A stretch of DNA of 64,000 nt from Nageia nagi. Its lineage: Eukaryota > Pinophyta. The translations under genes were made by a program, and so were the position numbers. Under the pieces are notes generated by a model. The model made no database searches. It was not told the DNA's origin and saw only the letters and a program-made list of their open reading frames with translations. Shown here one piece after another: positions 22,490-34,899 of the stretch. Within the stretch, counting starts at the first letter, position 1. Every line of letters begins with the position of its first letter. Location: the NCBI GenBank assembly GCA_050084985.1, contig JBITNC010000001.1, positions 103,602,001 through 103,666,000 on the forward strand, in the 5' to 3' direction.

Positions 22490-24563
22490 TGAATTTTATG
22501 TGACATTGAGAGGGGGGAGGGGGTGAATTAGTGTGTCTAAAAACTAAATTCAAATTTTTAACTTTTGAAATCAAGGTGATGCAAAACTAAAATCAAATAA
22601 GCAAGCACATAAAAAACAATACAAAACACAAGATGTAATGAGGTTCACCAATTTGGCTACATCCCTTGAAATGACTATTTGGAATCCAATCAAAATTTAG
22701 CCATGAAAATGTTACAATATTTTGTAGTACCCATTGCAGGCAATAACATCAACTATCCTAGCATTTTGCAACACCAACTACAAGGAGCATTGACTCCTCT
22801 CTCCAAGCACCTACTTGACAAACTCAAACAAAGAAGATAAATTATTGATTATAGTTCAAATAAAACCCTAAATGATCTAGCTCAAAATATTTTATGTGCT
22901 CACTCTTCTATTTTCTCACTTTGTATCCTTAATACTTCACACACACTCTCAATTATTTCTACATACAAACTTCTCACACTTGTCCAAAAAATATGAAATG
23001 GATTTGTAACACCCAGAATATTAACCACTACCTTTTCACAAAGAAAAACTAAATTCCATTATTGATAAGATGCTCTTGACTCATTGCATATGTTGCTCCA
23101 TGAAGATGAGACTCAATACCATGTACATAAGTAAACTGATTGGCAAACTGTGCATGTTAAAAACCTTTCAAGCATTGATAATTTTGAATATTAAGAGACT
23201 AGATCAATTACTTCTTCAATTTGAAACATCTTATTTTTGGTTACTCCAAGAATGTATCATATATTCATTTCCTTATTGCAAACCCAAAAAAAATACATAG
23301 CTTTCACTTCTTTTATTTTGCTGGGTAATATATCTTCTATTTTTCTCTTCACACCACTCACAGGTTCTTCAAAAACATTCCTTGATAATAATTAGTTTTT
23401 TTTGTAGTATATTTTCTATTATGCATTCCATATATTTTCCATTTATGTGTAATAGCTGATTTAATATGCCACATGTCATAGAATAAAAGGAGAAGCATTT
23501 CATCAAACAATACCACATATTCCTTTTTATTTGCCACTACAATCCATTTGGACATTTTGTCAAACACATTGTAGCCTTATGTAGTGTAAAACCTAATTAA
23601 ATTTTTTCATACAAACTCTAGAGGTATTTTGTTAAACAATTCATATGCCAAAGCTAGGAAATTGAAAAAAAAGAGCTTTAAAGGTATTTTTGATGAGCCA
23701 TAACTTCTTATTGGGTACATGGTTTAACATGAAATTTAGACTATGTATTCTCTATATAACAACTACATTCTATCCAAATTTTAAGTATAAATACTCATAT
23801 TTTTCACATATAACTTCTCACAAAGTGGCCTTCGATGAAGATTTCATAGGCATTTTGTCAAACACTTCACATGCTTAGTTTTATGCGCATTTAACTTTCT
23901 ATACTTTGGAGCATTTCTTGGAAAAATTCAAAAGGAAAATGTTTCTCATATTACCAATTTATGTGTGTATAAAATTTGAAATTCCAAATTTGAAGACTTA
24001 GAAAGCCCAAAACAACAATCCAATTATTTTCATGATGGCCAAAAATCATGCTTAGAACTATCAAAAGTTACAAAGTTGCATTTTGCAGCTTGCACCATTT
24101 CTGCCTTGATGGCCTCCTTGATCCAAAATTTTGACTATATATTCTAAGTGTATATTACTATATCTTATTTAAATTTAAACCATTGAATCATCATCATTTA
24201 CTCGTAATTTGACTTGCACGAAGCTAATTTCACCTGGATTTTTTATTGCTCCAAAATCCATGAGTGCATGAAATCGAATAGATGTAGAATATGACCATTA
24301 AAATGCTACATATAACTTTGTTATCATTAAAAAAATTGATTCAAATCATATTTATCTATCTATCACCTTCTATTTACAATTTGGCTTACTTAATAACTTT
24401 TGGTACCTCATGATAACTTTTGGTCCCTTTGTTGTTTTTACATTCGACAACTTTGAAAATCTTATCGATGTCATTCTTTTAACATGTGGAAACATAGAAA
24501 CTATATGCATACTGATATCATCATGTTGAAAATAATGACAACACCACTGCATCATGCTTAACA
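22490..24563 (-). repeat. 3' LTR of the SIRE-like element
   Basis: 2074 bp. On the minus strand it starts TGTTAAGCATGATGCAGTGG directly after the purine tract and ends TAAAATTCA at 22490. Homologous to 34900-36800; it retains about 170 bp (near 23325-23490) that the other copy lacks. Confidence 0.85.
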
Positions 24564-24575
24564 TTCTCCCCTTTT
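24564..24575 (-). promoter_or_regulatory. Polypurine tract of the SIRE-like element
   Basis: AAAAGGGGAGAA on the minus strand, touching the LTR. Further GGGGGAG tracts lie at about 24615-24625, 24653-24662 and 24748-24757, the repeated pattern typical of SIRE-type elements. Confidence 0.8.
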
Positions 24576-24769
24576 GAAATGATTGGCAATACATATGTAA
24601 AAACCTATTAATCTTCTCCCCCTTTGATAATAAATACAAAGGGGTGCCTTGTACTCCCCCTGAGTCCATACACACAATACTAATATATAAATTAATATAT
24701 AAGAGAACATAATTATGTAGGAGCAAAAGATAAGAAAGTACAAAATTACTCCCCCTGACATTGTGTGCC

Positions 24770-24960
24770 CAAAAGCTAGTCAATGCCTAGGCAATGTCAC
24801 CACTCCCAATTTCTTTTGCAAGTATTCAAAAAATTCCTTGGGTAATGGTTTAATGAATATATCCTCTACTTACTCTCATGAGGGAACAAATTCCAACTTT
24901 ACCTCTCTAATAGAACTAGTCGACCTCACCATCAAGGATGTGAATGAAACTATGTTTAAA
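24770..24960 (-). pseudogene. RNase H C-terminus of the SIRE-like element
   Basis: The minus strand reads EVKLEFVPS, then VEDIFIKPLPKEFFEYLQKK and LGVVTL. This is the copia RNase H end (LEYVPT.EQ.ADIFTKPL). It is separated from the rest of RNase H at 29658-30040 by the solo LTR. Confidence 0.75.
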
Positions 24961-24986
24961 TTTTTGCTATGTTTAAATTTTTGCTA

Positions 24987-27900
24987 TGTGATGATAAATG
25001 GAAATATGTATTCCTTGTATCAATATGATGTTGGCTTCAAGACTATGTACAATGTAGATAACAAGTTGATCTAGCAAAGGAATTAGGATGAGTGGTTAAG
25101 AAAACATATTAGTAAGAGTGAGGAAATGATTGGCATTGAATTGTTGATAGACTCATAAAGACCCTTTGTAAATCATATAGATGCATATTAAAACTATGTT
25201 TCCAAAAATGTATCTCTAAGTGGATGTGAATGTGCGCTAATAAATTTATGTTGTAGGATGAAGGGATCACTATAGGTAATAAATGTGTGTGTAAAAGATT
25301 AATGTGCATTTTAAAATTTTTTTGCTTACCCACAAGGAATATTCCATTGATTGGAAGTCAAATTTGAACCAATGATATTGGTAACAATTAACAAAAAATA
25401 ATTAAACTTGAGGATAAGAAATAACTTTTGTCTTTTATTCATAATTAGACTACTTTAGCACCTCCAAAATAATTGAGTTCATAACCACACCCAATTTATT
25501 ATTTGAAGATAGGTGCTAATGATTTGAAATAGTTTTATAGATGTCTCAAAAAATTTACAAATATATCAACATCTCCACCTTTACGTGTAAATGTGATGAG
25601 GTTGAACAATAGTTCTTTTCTTGGAAGTATTAGTCCCATTTGGCCTATAAATATTGAAGACTTTTATAGGGATAAGCATTCCCTTCTATTCTTTCCAAGA
25701 ATATTGGTTAGAGTCATGTGAAGAAAAGGATTTCCTCCTCTTAATTTGGGTACTTTTTCTTTCACTTTTTAGTTATTTGGTCTCAAAATGCTTGGTTACA
25801 TTTTATATTTTGCATTTATTATAGTTGAAAAGGGATAGGATCTTTTAATACTTTATGATAATATTATTAGTAAAGTATTATGAGAAAAAAAATTCAATAT
25901 AATCATCTAGTACTCTTTCATATAAAGTTTTATACAATTGCTTAGACAAGCTATGATCATTTATAGGTCCATTTAATGATTGTACTATTAAGGTACTTTG
26001 GGAAGAGACTCCTTAAAAATTATTTGATATTATAATTTCTTAGTTATTTAAAATTTGCTTGCATCTATTATAGCTTTTAAAAGGGAGATGGACTCATTGA
26101 ACAATTCATAACTATTAAGGTACTTGAAGAGACCTTTTTGTTTGTATATGATATGTAAAGTTTTGTACTCCTTACCTAATTATAAAGATAAAAAGACAAA
26201 ACCTTTAATTGCTTGGAAGGACATGAATAGTGTTAATTTTCCAAACCTCCACTTAAATTTTCCATGGTAATAGATGCTAGAAAAATATTTAGAGTTTAGA
26301 TTTACACTTGTTTATTAATTTGATTAAAATGGGATCTTATGTTGTTGTTTCAAAAAAAAAAAACATTTTTGCATTTATAAGTGATTCCCGGGCTTTGTGA
26401 ATTACTCAGTATCAAATGAGAAACTTTTTTTTTACTACTCTATGGGATTTCCATATCTTCTTCTAATGTCTATATGAAGGTACACATTGCAATAGTACTG
26501 ATAGAGGTTATAGTAAATACATTGTAGCATGCATATTATCTAACACCTTGTGTGTCTTCTTTATGTGCCCATGCTTTGCATACTTGCCTAACAATGCATC
26601 CACACTTTCTTTAAGAACTTACATGATTCAAAGCATTAGAAAAATGTTGATAAAGATTTTGGATTTTTTGTTAAAATTCCCTTACATTGTTTCAAAAATT
26701 CCTTATGCATATACTATCCCCATTTCAATCCTACACATCATATACACTATCAACCAATTTCCAAACCTTATAAACTTTTCCCATGTTCTCATCTGTGGCT
26801 CTAAGTGCTCACAACCATAACATTTTATGAGAAACCATTTTTAAATACCCTTCAATGGATTTCCATACCTTCCTCAAGTGCATTCGAGATGGTATGCATT
26901 GAAAGGATATTGAAAAAGTTTTAGAGTTTGGCTCTAACTTTGAACACTACATCTTATCAAAACATCCTCTTTTATACACTTTCTAGATGAATTTAGTGAT
27001 AATTGATGTCCATGAAATGATGTGTACATTATGTATCTAATCCTAAAACCCGATATATTATTCTTCTTCTTTTTGTATACATGTTTAGTAGGATGCTCAT
27101 GACTAATAAAAGAATATTTTTATCTTATCTAATCCTCTCTTGCGTATTAAAAAAACTCAATGTTTTCATCATGCATACTATTAAGCAACTCTCAAGGCTT
27201 GTATTATCTTTTTCCTCACATGTGACTAGCAGATAATTTTCAACCAAGGTATTTGATGAAAAACCATCTCCAAGTATCCTTTGAGGGGTTTTCAATCCTT
27301 TTGAACACACCATTATGTTACATGCTAGAATAATGTTGACCAAAGTTACATAAATTGTATTTTTGCAATAGGCATTTTGTTTAATACTCAATGTACTTAC
27401 TCTACATACATATGTGATCTACGATATTTACACATTTTCTTCAAGGTATCGAATAGCTTTTTGGTTCCTTCAATGAATTTGTTTTGATCATAAAACAAAT
27501 CACATGAACTTTCTTCTATAGCTACATTTTACATATCATTAGTCTCTTCTCTTCCTTTATGATGATCCTATGGGTGATGGCTTTTGTGCTGGTTTTATTA
27601 TTCTCCACTTAGGCAATCTCCTTTTAACATTGAGTATATCACATTCCTTAGCTCAGCTATTCAATGACTACTACTACTTCTCAACACAAGTTCTTCCTCT
27701 ACATGTAACAAATCTCCTAATATGGCCTCCTTTGTCTATATGTTTCTATATTCCTATATTACTTATATGATGGATAGAAATTCATGATCGTATCAATCAA
27801 TGTAAAAATAATATGTTACAAATACATATATTTAGTAACAACAAAGTTTAATAATAAGCAATTTATTAAGGATTATCAAAAGAAAAAGTTTAATTAAAAG

Positions 27901-29657
27901 GATTTTTAATAATTTTTTATAAAGGACATAATTGCCTTGAAAAGATCATAGGAAACAATAGAGATGATAAGTAAAAGTTGTAAGATTTGGCAAGATGTAG
28001 AATACTTTTATTTTAAAAATTAGATTTCAAATGTTTATTTTACGATTTAATTTTAGATAATGGTTGACTACCATAATATTAAGGCTCTAAATTCTTTATT
28101 TGTGGAATTGGAAAATGGTTATGAATTTTAAATATTCTTTCATATATAGTTGGTGTTATTGCTAAGGATCTTCTTGAATGATAAACTATGATTTGGATCA
28201 TGATTGATTGTGTCATAATCCATGGTCAATGAAGAGAGGTAGCTTTATAAAAGCATAAAACCTCTTGAGAACACAAAGGAGATAAATCCTAAATAGATGA
28301 TATATTATTGAATAAAATAGAATGTACATATGCATTTGGGTCCAAAATAATAATGAGTTATCTTGATCCTCTTATGCTTGAGATCCACTCCTAGTACTTA
28401 TAACCATTCAGCCATGGAAAACTTGAGTGAACGTAAAAAGAAGATTGTGCAAATAAACATGAAGACCTATACTCAATAATTTAGCTCATGATCTTTGGAG
28501 TTTTCAAATGATACATATTTATTGATATTGGATGTACTAAGTTAATCTATATTCTAGAGGTTATGAATATTTCTCTTTACCATGGAGTTTATTTAATCAA
28601 GATTTATATAAATGTTGTATCATATGATGTATCATGAAATTGTAACAAAGAATCATAGAATTTAGCGAGAAAAAAGGTTACCAAAGGTCATGATACTTAT
28701 ATTATTCATTTTGTAAAATATTGGATTCATCTAGAAATAGTATTTATGTCAATAGATGATCAACGACACTTATAAAGATTTCAAGACAAAGGTGAACTGC
28801 TATGTACTAATGAAATGTTTTTAGAACTATGTTTAACCATAAAACTATTTTAATTTCTCTCCTTATAATAATTTGTGTCTTATCTATTGTATGTTTGGAT
28901 TATATTTAAATAAGATGCTTTAGTTGATTAAATTATTTATTTCTTGCTTATTGATTATTGAATGAATTGTTAATTTTGAGATTTAAAAATTTTATAGTCT
29001 ACATAATATGTTAAAGAATGAAGTGGAAAAGTAGGGCTAGAAAATATCATCAAAGTTACATGACCTCACTTGAAATTAAAGTAGGTTATGGTGTTCATTG
29101 TTTTACAAATTATAGAAATTAATTATCATAAATTATTGATTATTAAATATTTAAGTGATTAGAAATGATCCCAAATTAGTCATAAGGACCTAAATTAAGA
29201 TTGCGGTTTATCTAAGAAATATTAGGGACCCTTTGGGATTAAATGGGATAGCTTAGGGATATTATGGGAAATAATTTAGAATGCTTGGGACTGTTATGGG
29301 ATCTAAATCATAAGTTATCTAAAACATTGATTTGCACTTAAACTAGCAATATTTAACCTTTACAAAATAATAATTACACTTTCTAAATATTAAGGATATG
29401 GTAAATAAGTCCAAATAAAACAAGGATATGATCATTAGGAGTATCCACTCATAAGTGAGGATAGGAATGCCTGGTGAATGAACCCTTGTACTTAGAAGGA
29501 AATGATGAAGACTAAATAAAGTTGATAATGTATCAACATGCAAACCATGTGGGATATATATTGTAAATATTAAATCTTGACAAGTAGATGAATCGGTCAA
29601 GAAAAAATGGTCTTAAATTTAGGGGTTTTATATGGTGAAAGTTGAAGTAGCATTACA
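24987..29657 (+). repeat. Solo LTR of the LARD family, inserted in copia RNase H
   Basis: From about 25030 the sequence follows the LARD LTR at 39920-44770 (GTTGGCTTCAAGAC, TTGTAAATCATATAGATGC, and the block at 28150-28420), and it ends GTAGCATTACA at 29657, matching that LTR's TTGCATTACA end. No internal region or second LTR adjoins it. The left end is uncertain (24965-25030): the first 170 bp of the family LTR and its AT repeat are not recognisable. It splits copia RNase H between 24960 and 29658. Confidence 0.7.
26480..27400 (-). pseudogene. PPR-gene debris inside the solo LTR
   Basis: The minus strand gives, with stops, VDALLGKYAKHGHIKKTHKV (around 26540-26600), GMEIH followed by a stop and RVFKNGFS (26830-26870), and GFSSNTLVENYLL (27230-27290). 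These resemble PLS-class pentatricopeptide repeats (NALVDMYAKCGSIE.A..VF; GMEIH..IIK.GF; NTLVENALI). The interval lacks an obvious match in the two other LTR copies, so I infer an insertion or captured gene piece. Strongly decayed; moderate confidence. Confidence 0.45.
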
Positions 29658-32600
29658 AAAATGGTACCAAATGGTAATTTATTTTATTCTTGAATGCATG
29701 ATTGAATTCTTGGAAATATTGATTGCACTTTTGTTATCAAACATAACTAAAATGGGCTTAATGATTTGAATACCTATATCCTTCATCATTTATTTCATCC
29801 ACATAACCTATGTACAACATGATGTCATTGCTATGTACTCTATTTCCACTATGGATAATGATATCGATTCCTATTTCTTGCTATGCCAACAAACAAGATT
29901 ATTGGCCAAGTGGAATGCACTACCACTTGTGCTCTTCCTATCATCTACCTACCCTTCCCAATCTATATTTAAGAAGGAAAAGAGTGTGAAATCCTTCCCC
30001 TTAGGATACCATAGGTCATAATCCATTACAACTTTGAGGTACCAAAAAATATACTTTACTACAATCACATGTGTCTCCTTTGGATTTTATTGAAACCATG
30101 CAACCATGCATATTACTTGAATTATATTAGGTTTGGTAGCTATCAGATATAATAGGCTCCCAATCATTAACCTGTACATAGTTTGATCCACTAATGAGGA
30201 CTTATCATTCTTGCTAATCTTGCAACATGTAGTCATAGGAGTGCTCATAGGCTTGCAATCCTCCATAGTGAACTTTTTTAGCATCTCTTTTACATACTTG
30301 ATTTGCAAAATAAAATGCCATTCTTAAATTTATTAACTTGTAAACCAAGAAAATATGAAAGTTCATCTATTATTGACATATCAAACTTTGTTTGCATCTA
30401 GTTAGAAAAGTCTTTACACATTTCATTCTTGCTACCTACAAAAATAATATCATCTACATAAACCACAATGAGAACTTGATGATTATTTTCAAATTTGATG
30501 TAGAGATTATTATCCATAATACCTTTTTGAAACCTTTTTGATGAAGATATGCATCAAGCCTAGAGTACCATGGTTGGGGTGCCTATTTTAGACCATAAAG
30601 TATCTTTTTTTAGTCTGTATACAAAATTTGGGTTCTCACTTATCTAAAATCCATTTGGCTACTTAATGTAGACTTCCTCCTCAAGTTTTCCATTAAAAAA
30701 TGCTAATTTTACATACATATGATAAACCTTAAAGTTCTTGTATATAGCCAAAGCAAGCAACATGAGAATAGCCTCTAATCTAGCCATAGGAGTAAAAGTT
30801 TCTTCAAACTCAATACCTTCAATTAGAGCATACCTTTTGTAGACCAACCTTGCTTTGTTTCTTATTAGCTTCCCATCTTCACTAAGTTTATTGCAAAAAA
30901 TCCATTTGGTGCTAATCACATTTTTATTCTTGGGCCTTCATACCAACTCCCAGGTTTGATTCTTTTAAATCTAGTCTAAATCCTCATCTATTACCTTGAT
31001 CCAACTCTCATTCTGACTCACCTTTGCAACATTCTTTGGTTCTATACATGAGAGAAGAGAATACATTCTTATTGTTCTTCTTCTTATATGAACTCTAGTA
31101 TATGGATTTCTAATTATTTGTTCACTTGGGTCATCCTTTTACCTTTTACCTATTTTGTGTTTCTAGTTTCCCTCCATTTCTAAATCATTATATGAGTAAT
31201 TAGAGCTACTCTTTGGTTGCTTTTCTAGTTGTTCCTCTACCTCATCTACCTTAATGTATTCTTGATAAATTCGAAAATTTCCATCATTACTTTTTCGAGG
31301 TATTCTCATCTCATCAATCTTAACATTTGCACTCTTAATAAATTTTTTGAGTCTTTTATTGTAACACTTGTAAGCCTTGCTTTGTGTTGAGTAACCAAGG
31401 AATATACCTTCATTCACTCTATCATCAAACTTGCCAAGATTTTATTCCATTCTCTTGATGTAGCACTTACTCCCAAAGACTTTGAAGTATCTTGTTAATA
31501 CCTTTTTGCTAAACCATAACTCATAGGGTGTCTTACTCTAATGGGCCTCAACATGCACATGTTTTGAATATAAACTATCATGTAGATTCCTTCTTTCCAA
31601 AACCTATCAACTATGTCTCTTTTTATCATTATTTTTTGGAGGTATTCTCATCTCATAAATCTTGACATCTGCACTCTCAATAATGTTTGAGTCTTTTGTT
31701 GTAACACTTGTAGGCCTTGCTTTTTGTTGAGTAACCAAGGAATATACCTTCATCCTCTCTATCATCAAACTTGCCAAAATTTTATTTCATCCTCTTGATG
31801 TAGCAGTTACTCCCAAAGACTTTAACGTATGTTGCTAATACCTTTTTGCTAAACCATAACTCATAGGGTGTCTTACTCTCATAGGCCTCAACATGCACAT
31901 GTTCTGAATATAAACTATCATGTAGATTGCTTCTTTCCAAAATCTATCAACTATGTTTCTTTTTGTCAATAATGTTCATACCATTTCTTGAACTAACTTA
32001 TTCTTTATTTCTACCACACCATTTTGTTGAGGTGTCTTTGGTGCAAATAATTATCTTCTAATACCATACTTGTGAAAAAACTCATTGAAATCATCTAAAA
32101 TAAACTCTTGAAGGTATCAAATTTTTCAAGTGCTTCTGACTTATGTTTCAAAAATAATATCCATGTCATTCTAGAATAATCATCTATGTATAACATGAAG
32201 TACTTATCCCCATTTATACTTTGCATTCTCATTAGACCAAATAAATCAATAAGAACAAGGTCTAGGTGTTTGTTAGATTAATATTCCTTTGTCTTGAAAG
32301 TGGATCCAATGAGATTACCCTTTTGAAATGAATAATAAATACTATTTTGTGGTTTCTTGATACTTGGAATATCTCAAATTGCCCCCTTCAAACTAATTTT
32401 GACTAAGTTGACAAAGTTGATATATCCAAGCCTCTTATGCCAAAGCTAATCTTCATCCTCCTTTCTAAGCAAGCATGATACCTTTGAAGTCTCTATCAGT
32501 GTATATAAATTTTTAAATGTCCTTATGCCAACTGCTACCAATTTACCATTATTTGCTAGTCTAATTTTGCACCTCTACTTTTTAAAAATCACATCATAAC

Positions 32601-33000
32601 CTTTATTTTAAATCTAACTTACACTCAATAAGTTATGATTTAGACCAATCACAAATAAAACCTCTTTTAGTCTAATTTTACCATCACTTATCTTCATTGT
32701 GCCTTTACCGACTATCTTTTCTCCAACATTGTTCCCAAATTTGATCGAACCTCCATATTTTTGCAGCTTTTCAAATTTTTATTTATCACCTATCATATGA
32801 CTTAAGCATCCACTATCTAGCATCCATGGATCTGGTTTATTCTATGCTTTAAGAGTTGTTTGTACTATCAAGGATTCTTTTTCTTATTTTAACTTTTCCT
32901 TCTCTTTCCATTCCTTCTTAATACCTATCTTAGTTTCCTATATTGTCTCTTCATGTTTGGTTTGTTGTACGTATCTCTTTGGAATCTATTTATTTTATCT
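29658..33000 (-). pseudogene. Copia pol: protease, integrase, RT, RNase H
   Basis: Read right to left. Protease WMLDSGCLSHM has its DSG at 32809-32817. Gag-pre-integrase LWHKRLGYINF lies near 32440. Integrase shows DDYSRMTWILFLKHKSEA (near 32150). Then comes a 342-bp tandem duplication (31289-31962). RT runs through RNKARLVYKRYA, GIEFEETFTPMARLEAI and YVDD at 30449-30460, with STPMTT and YRLMIGSLLYL near 30090-30260. RNase H reads DDRKSTSGSAFHL and VMFDNKSAINISKN down to 29700. Many stops. The pol proteins would copy and insert the element. Confidence 0.85.
31289..31962 (-). repeat. Tandem duplication of 342 bp in copia pol
   Basis: The segments near 31289-31620 and 31633-31962 are near-identical (for example AACTCATAGGGTGTCTTACT in both), offset by 342 bp = 114 codons, so the duplication keeps frame. 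It lies after the integrase core. Confidence 0.85.
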
Positions 33001-33039
33001 CATGCCCTATGAATTAAAAGATCTTCACTAAAATTGATT

Positions 33040-34830
33040 GGAAGAGAATGTACTCCTATAGTTTCTTGCAATGTGACCATAGTTATGATAGTTATAACAT
33101 TCTATAGTATAATCCATCAATAGTGCAAATGTTTTTCTACTTAAGAAGTTTCTTAGACTTACATTATATTTGCACTCTAAGATTCTATGTCCATACCCAT
33201 TACACTTAAAACAATAACTAAAAAAGGATTAAGTGAACTTGTGTTGTGGGTTTTGCCACATTCTAGTATGTGTCAAAAATCTTCTTCTCCTTTGATATGC
33301 TATATGTGTGAATCCATCATTGTCCATATTCTTATCATTTCTAGCAATATTATTTTTCCTTGCATAAGATGGTTTTGCTTGATTGATCGGTTTCTTTTCT
33401 TCATTGATTTTTGATTTTTGATTCATATATTTAGAGGTTTGTCCTTCTTAAAAATCTAGACCAAATTTAATATTTGGCAATCTTTGGCTCTTTAGCATTT
33501 CATCTAACATTAAGAATCCTTTCTCAAGCTTATGATATACACTAATCTTATCACTCATCTCTTCCACTTGAAGACTCAACCTTGTAATCTCAGCTTCTAA
33601 TTTGTTGTAATACTCAACTTTTGTAGTGAGCTATTCTTCAAGATCCTTAGTTATTTTTTACATTTCTTCTACTTACACTTTTAAACTTATGATGATTTCA
33701 TTCGCATCATCAAGTTTTTGAGAAGTTTTCTTGTACCTTTTCCTTCCAATCTCTAATTCTTCTAGATATGTAGTTAGTTCTCCTTCCAGATTGACTTTTG
33801 CTTTAATTTCTTCTTCATTGATTTCTTCTTCCAATTTTTATTTCATTTTTGGTTTTTCCTATTCAAATGCCATGAAGAGATCTTCATCAAACTCTTCTTC
33901 TAAATCTTCATTTGAGGTAGCTTTTGATGAACTAATATTCTTGAAAATAAAGCTTTTCTTCTTGAAATTACCTTTTCTAAGTTCAATTTTGTCTTTTAGC
34001 CACTTCTCTCTCTATGTGAACTTTTATCATCTTGGTTTTTTTCTTTGTGTGGATATTTCACTGCAAAATGCCCTATGCCTCCATAATTGAAACATTTAAA
34101 AGGGAATTTTGCTTTGTATTTTCCTTTTCCCTTTTTCAACTTTCTAACAAAGTGCACTTCCAATTCATCTAAAGATTCTTCTTCTTGTTACTCCTATTTT
34201 TCTTTTATATTTTTATTTAATTTAAAAGTAGCTTTCCTATTAATGGATTTGGACTTGCCTATTCTCATTTCATAGGCTATTAGTGAACCATGCATTTTAT
34301 CTATACTAAGAGCATTTAAATCTTTTGCTTCTTCTATAGTAAAAACTTTGAATCAAGTCTTTGAGGAAGTGAGCATTATACCTTTTTCATAATGACTAAG
34401 TCTTCAATCTTTTCTTCAAGGCCTTTAATCACATTAATCATTTCATTTACCTTTAGTTTGTATGCTTCTATGTTTTCATCTTCATTCATATTTAAACTCT
34501 CAAACTATGTTTGGTGAGTTTGAAACTTAACCTCCTTTATCTTCACCTCTCCCTCATGAATACCTTTTAGTTTATCCCATATATCCTTTATCAATTCATA
34601 ATTTATCACTTTTACTAGCTCACATTCTTGGCCTTTGAGTTATTTTCATACGTCCTCTTATCTTCTACATTTGCAATAGATGTGGATGGTGTGGTATAGT
34701 CATTTTTGTGGACTTCTAAATCTCATATCCCAACGCACTAGGATAAGTCTGCATCTTGACTCTCCAAAAAGCATAGTTAGTGTCATCAAATAATGGAGCT
34801 TTATTTGAAGAGAACCCTTCACCTAAAGCC
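33040..34830 (-). pseudogene. Copia gag with coiled coil and three zinc knuckles
   Basis: The N-terminus reads KAPLFDDTNYAFWRVKMQTY (near 34790), the SIRE-type gag start (PLFDGENY.FWK.RM). A CCHC knuckle at about 34060-34110 has lost two Cys to Tyr (CFNYGGIGHFAVKY). A Leu/Glu/Lys-rich coiled coil spans about 33480-33990. A second knuckle, CFKCNGYGHRILEC (33172-33214), is intact. A third, CYNYHNYGHIARNY (33058-33103), again has Cys-to-Tyr changes. Several stops and frame breaks. Confidence 0.78.
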
Positions 34831-34879
34831 AATATTTCATGTACAAGATCTCTCTAGCTGATTAAGCTAAAAAAAGGAA

Positions 34880-34895
34880 CTTGCTTTGATACCAA
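34880..34895 (-). promoter_or_regulatory. Primer binding site, tRNA-iMet type
   Basis: The minus strand reads TTGGTATCAAAGCAAG four bases inside the 5' LTR. It matches the usual TGGTATCAGAGC primer site with G to A at one position. Confidence 0.8.
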
Positions 34896-34899
34896 TTAT

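Noticed and set aside
33731-34275. Plus-strand frames of 119 and 62 codons
   Set aside because: Ser/Phe-rich antisense of the copia gag coiled coil and zinc-knuckle region.
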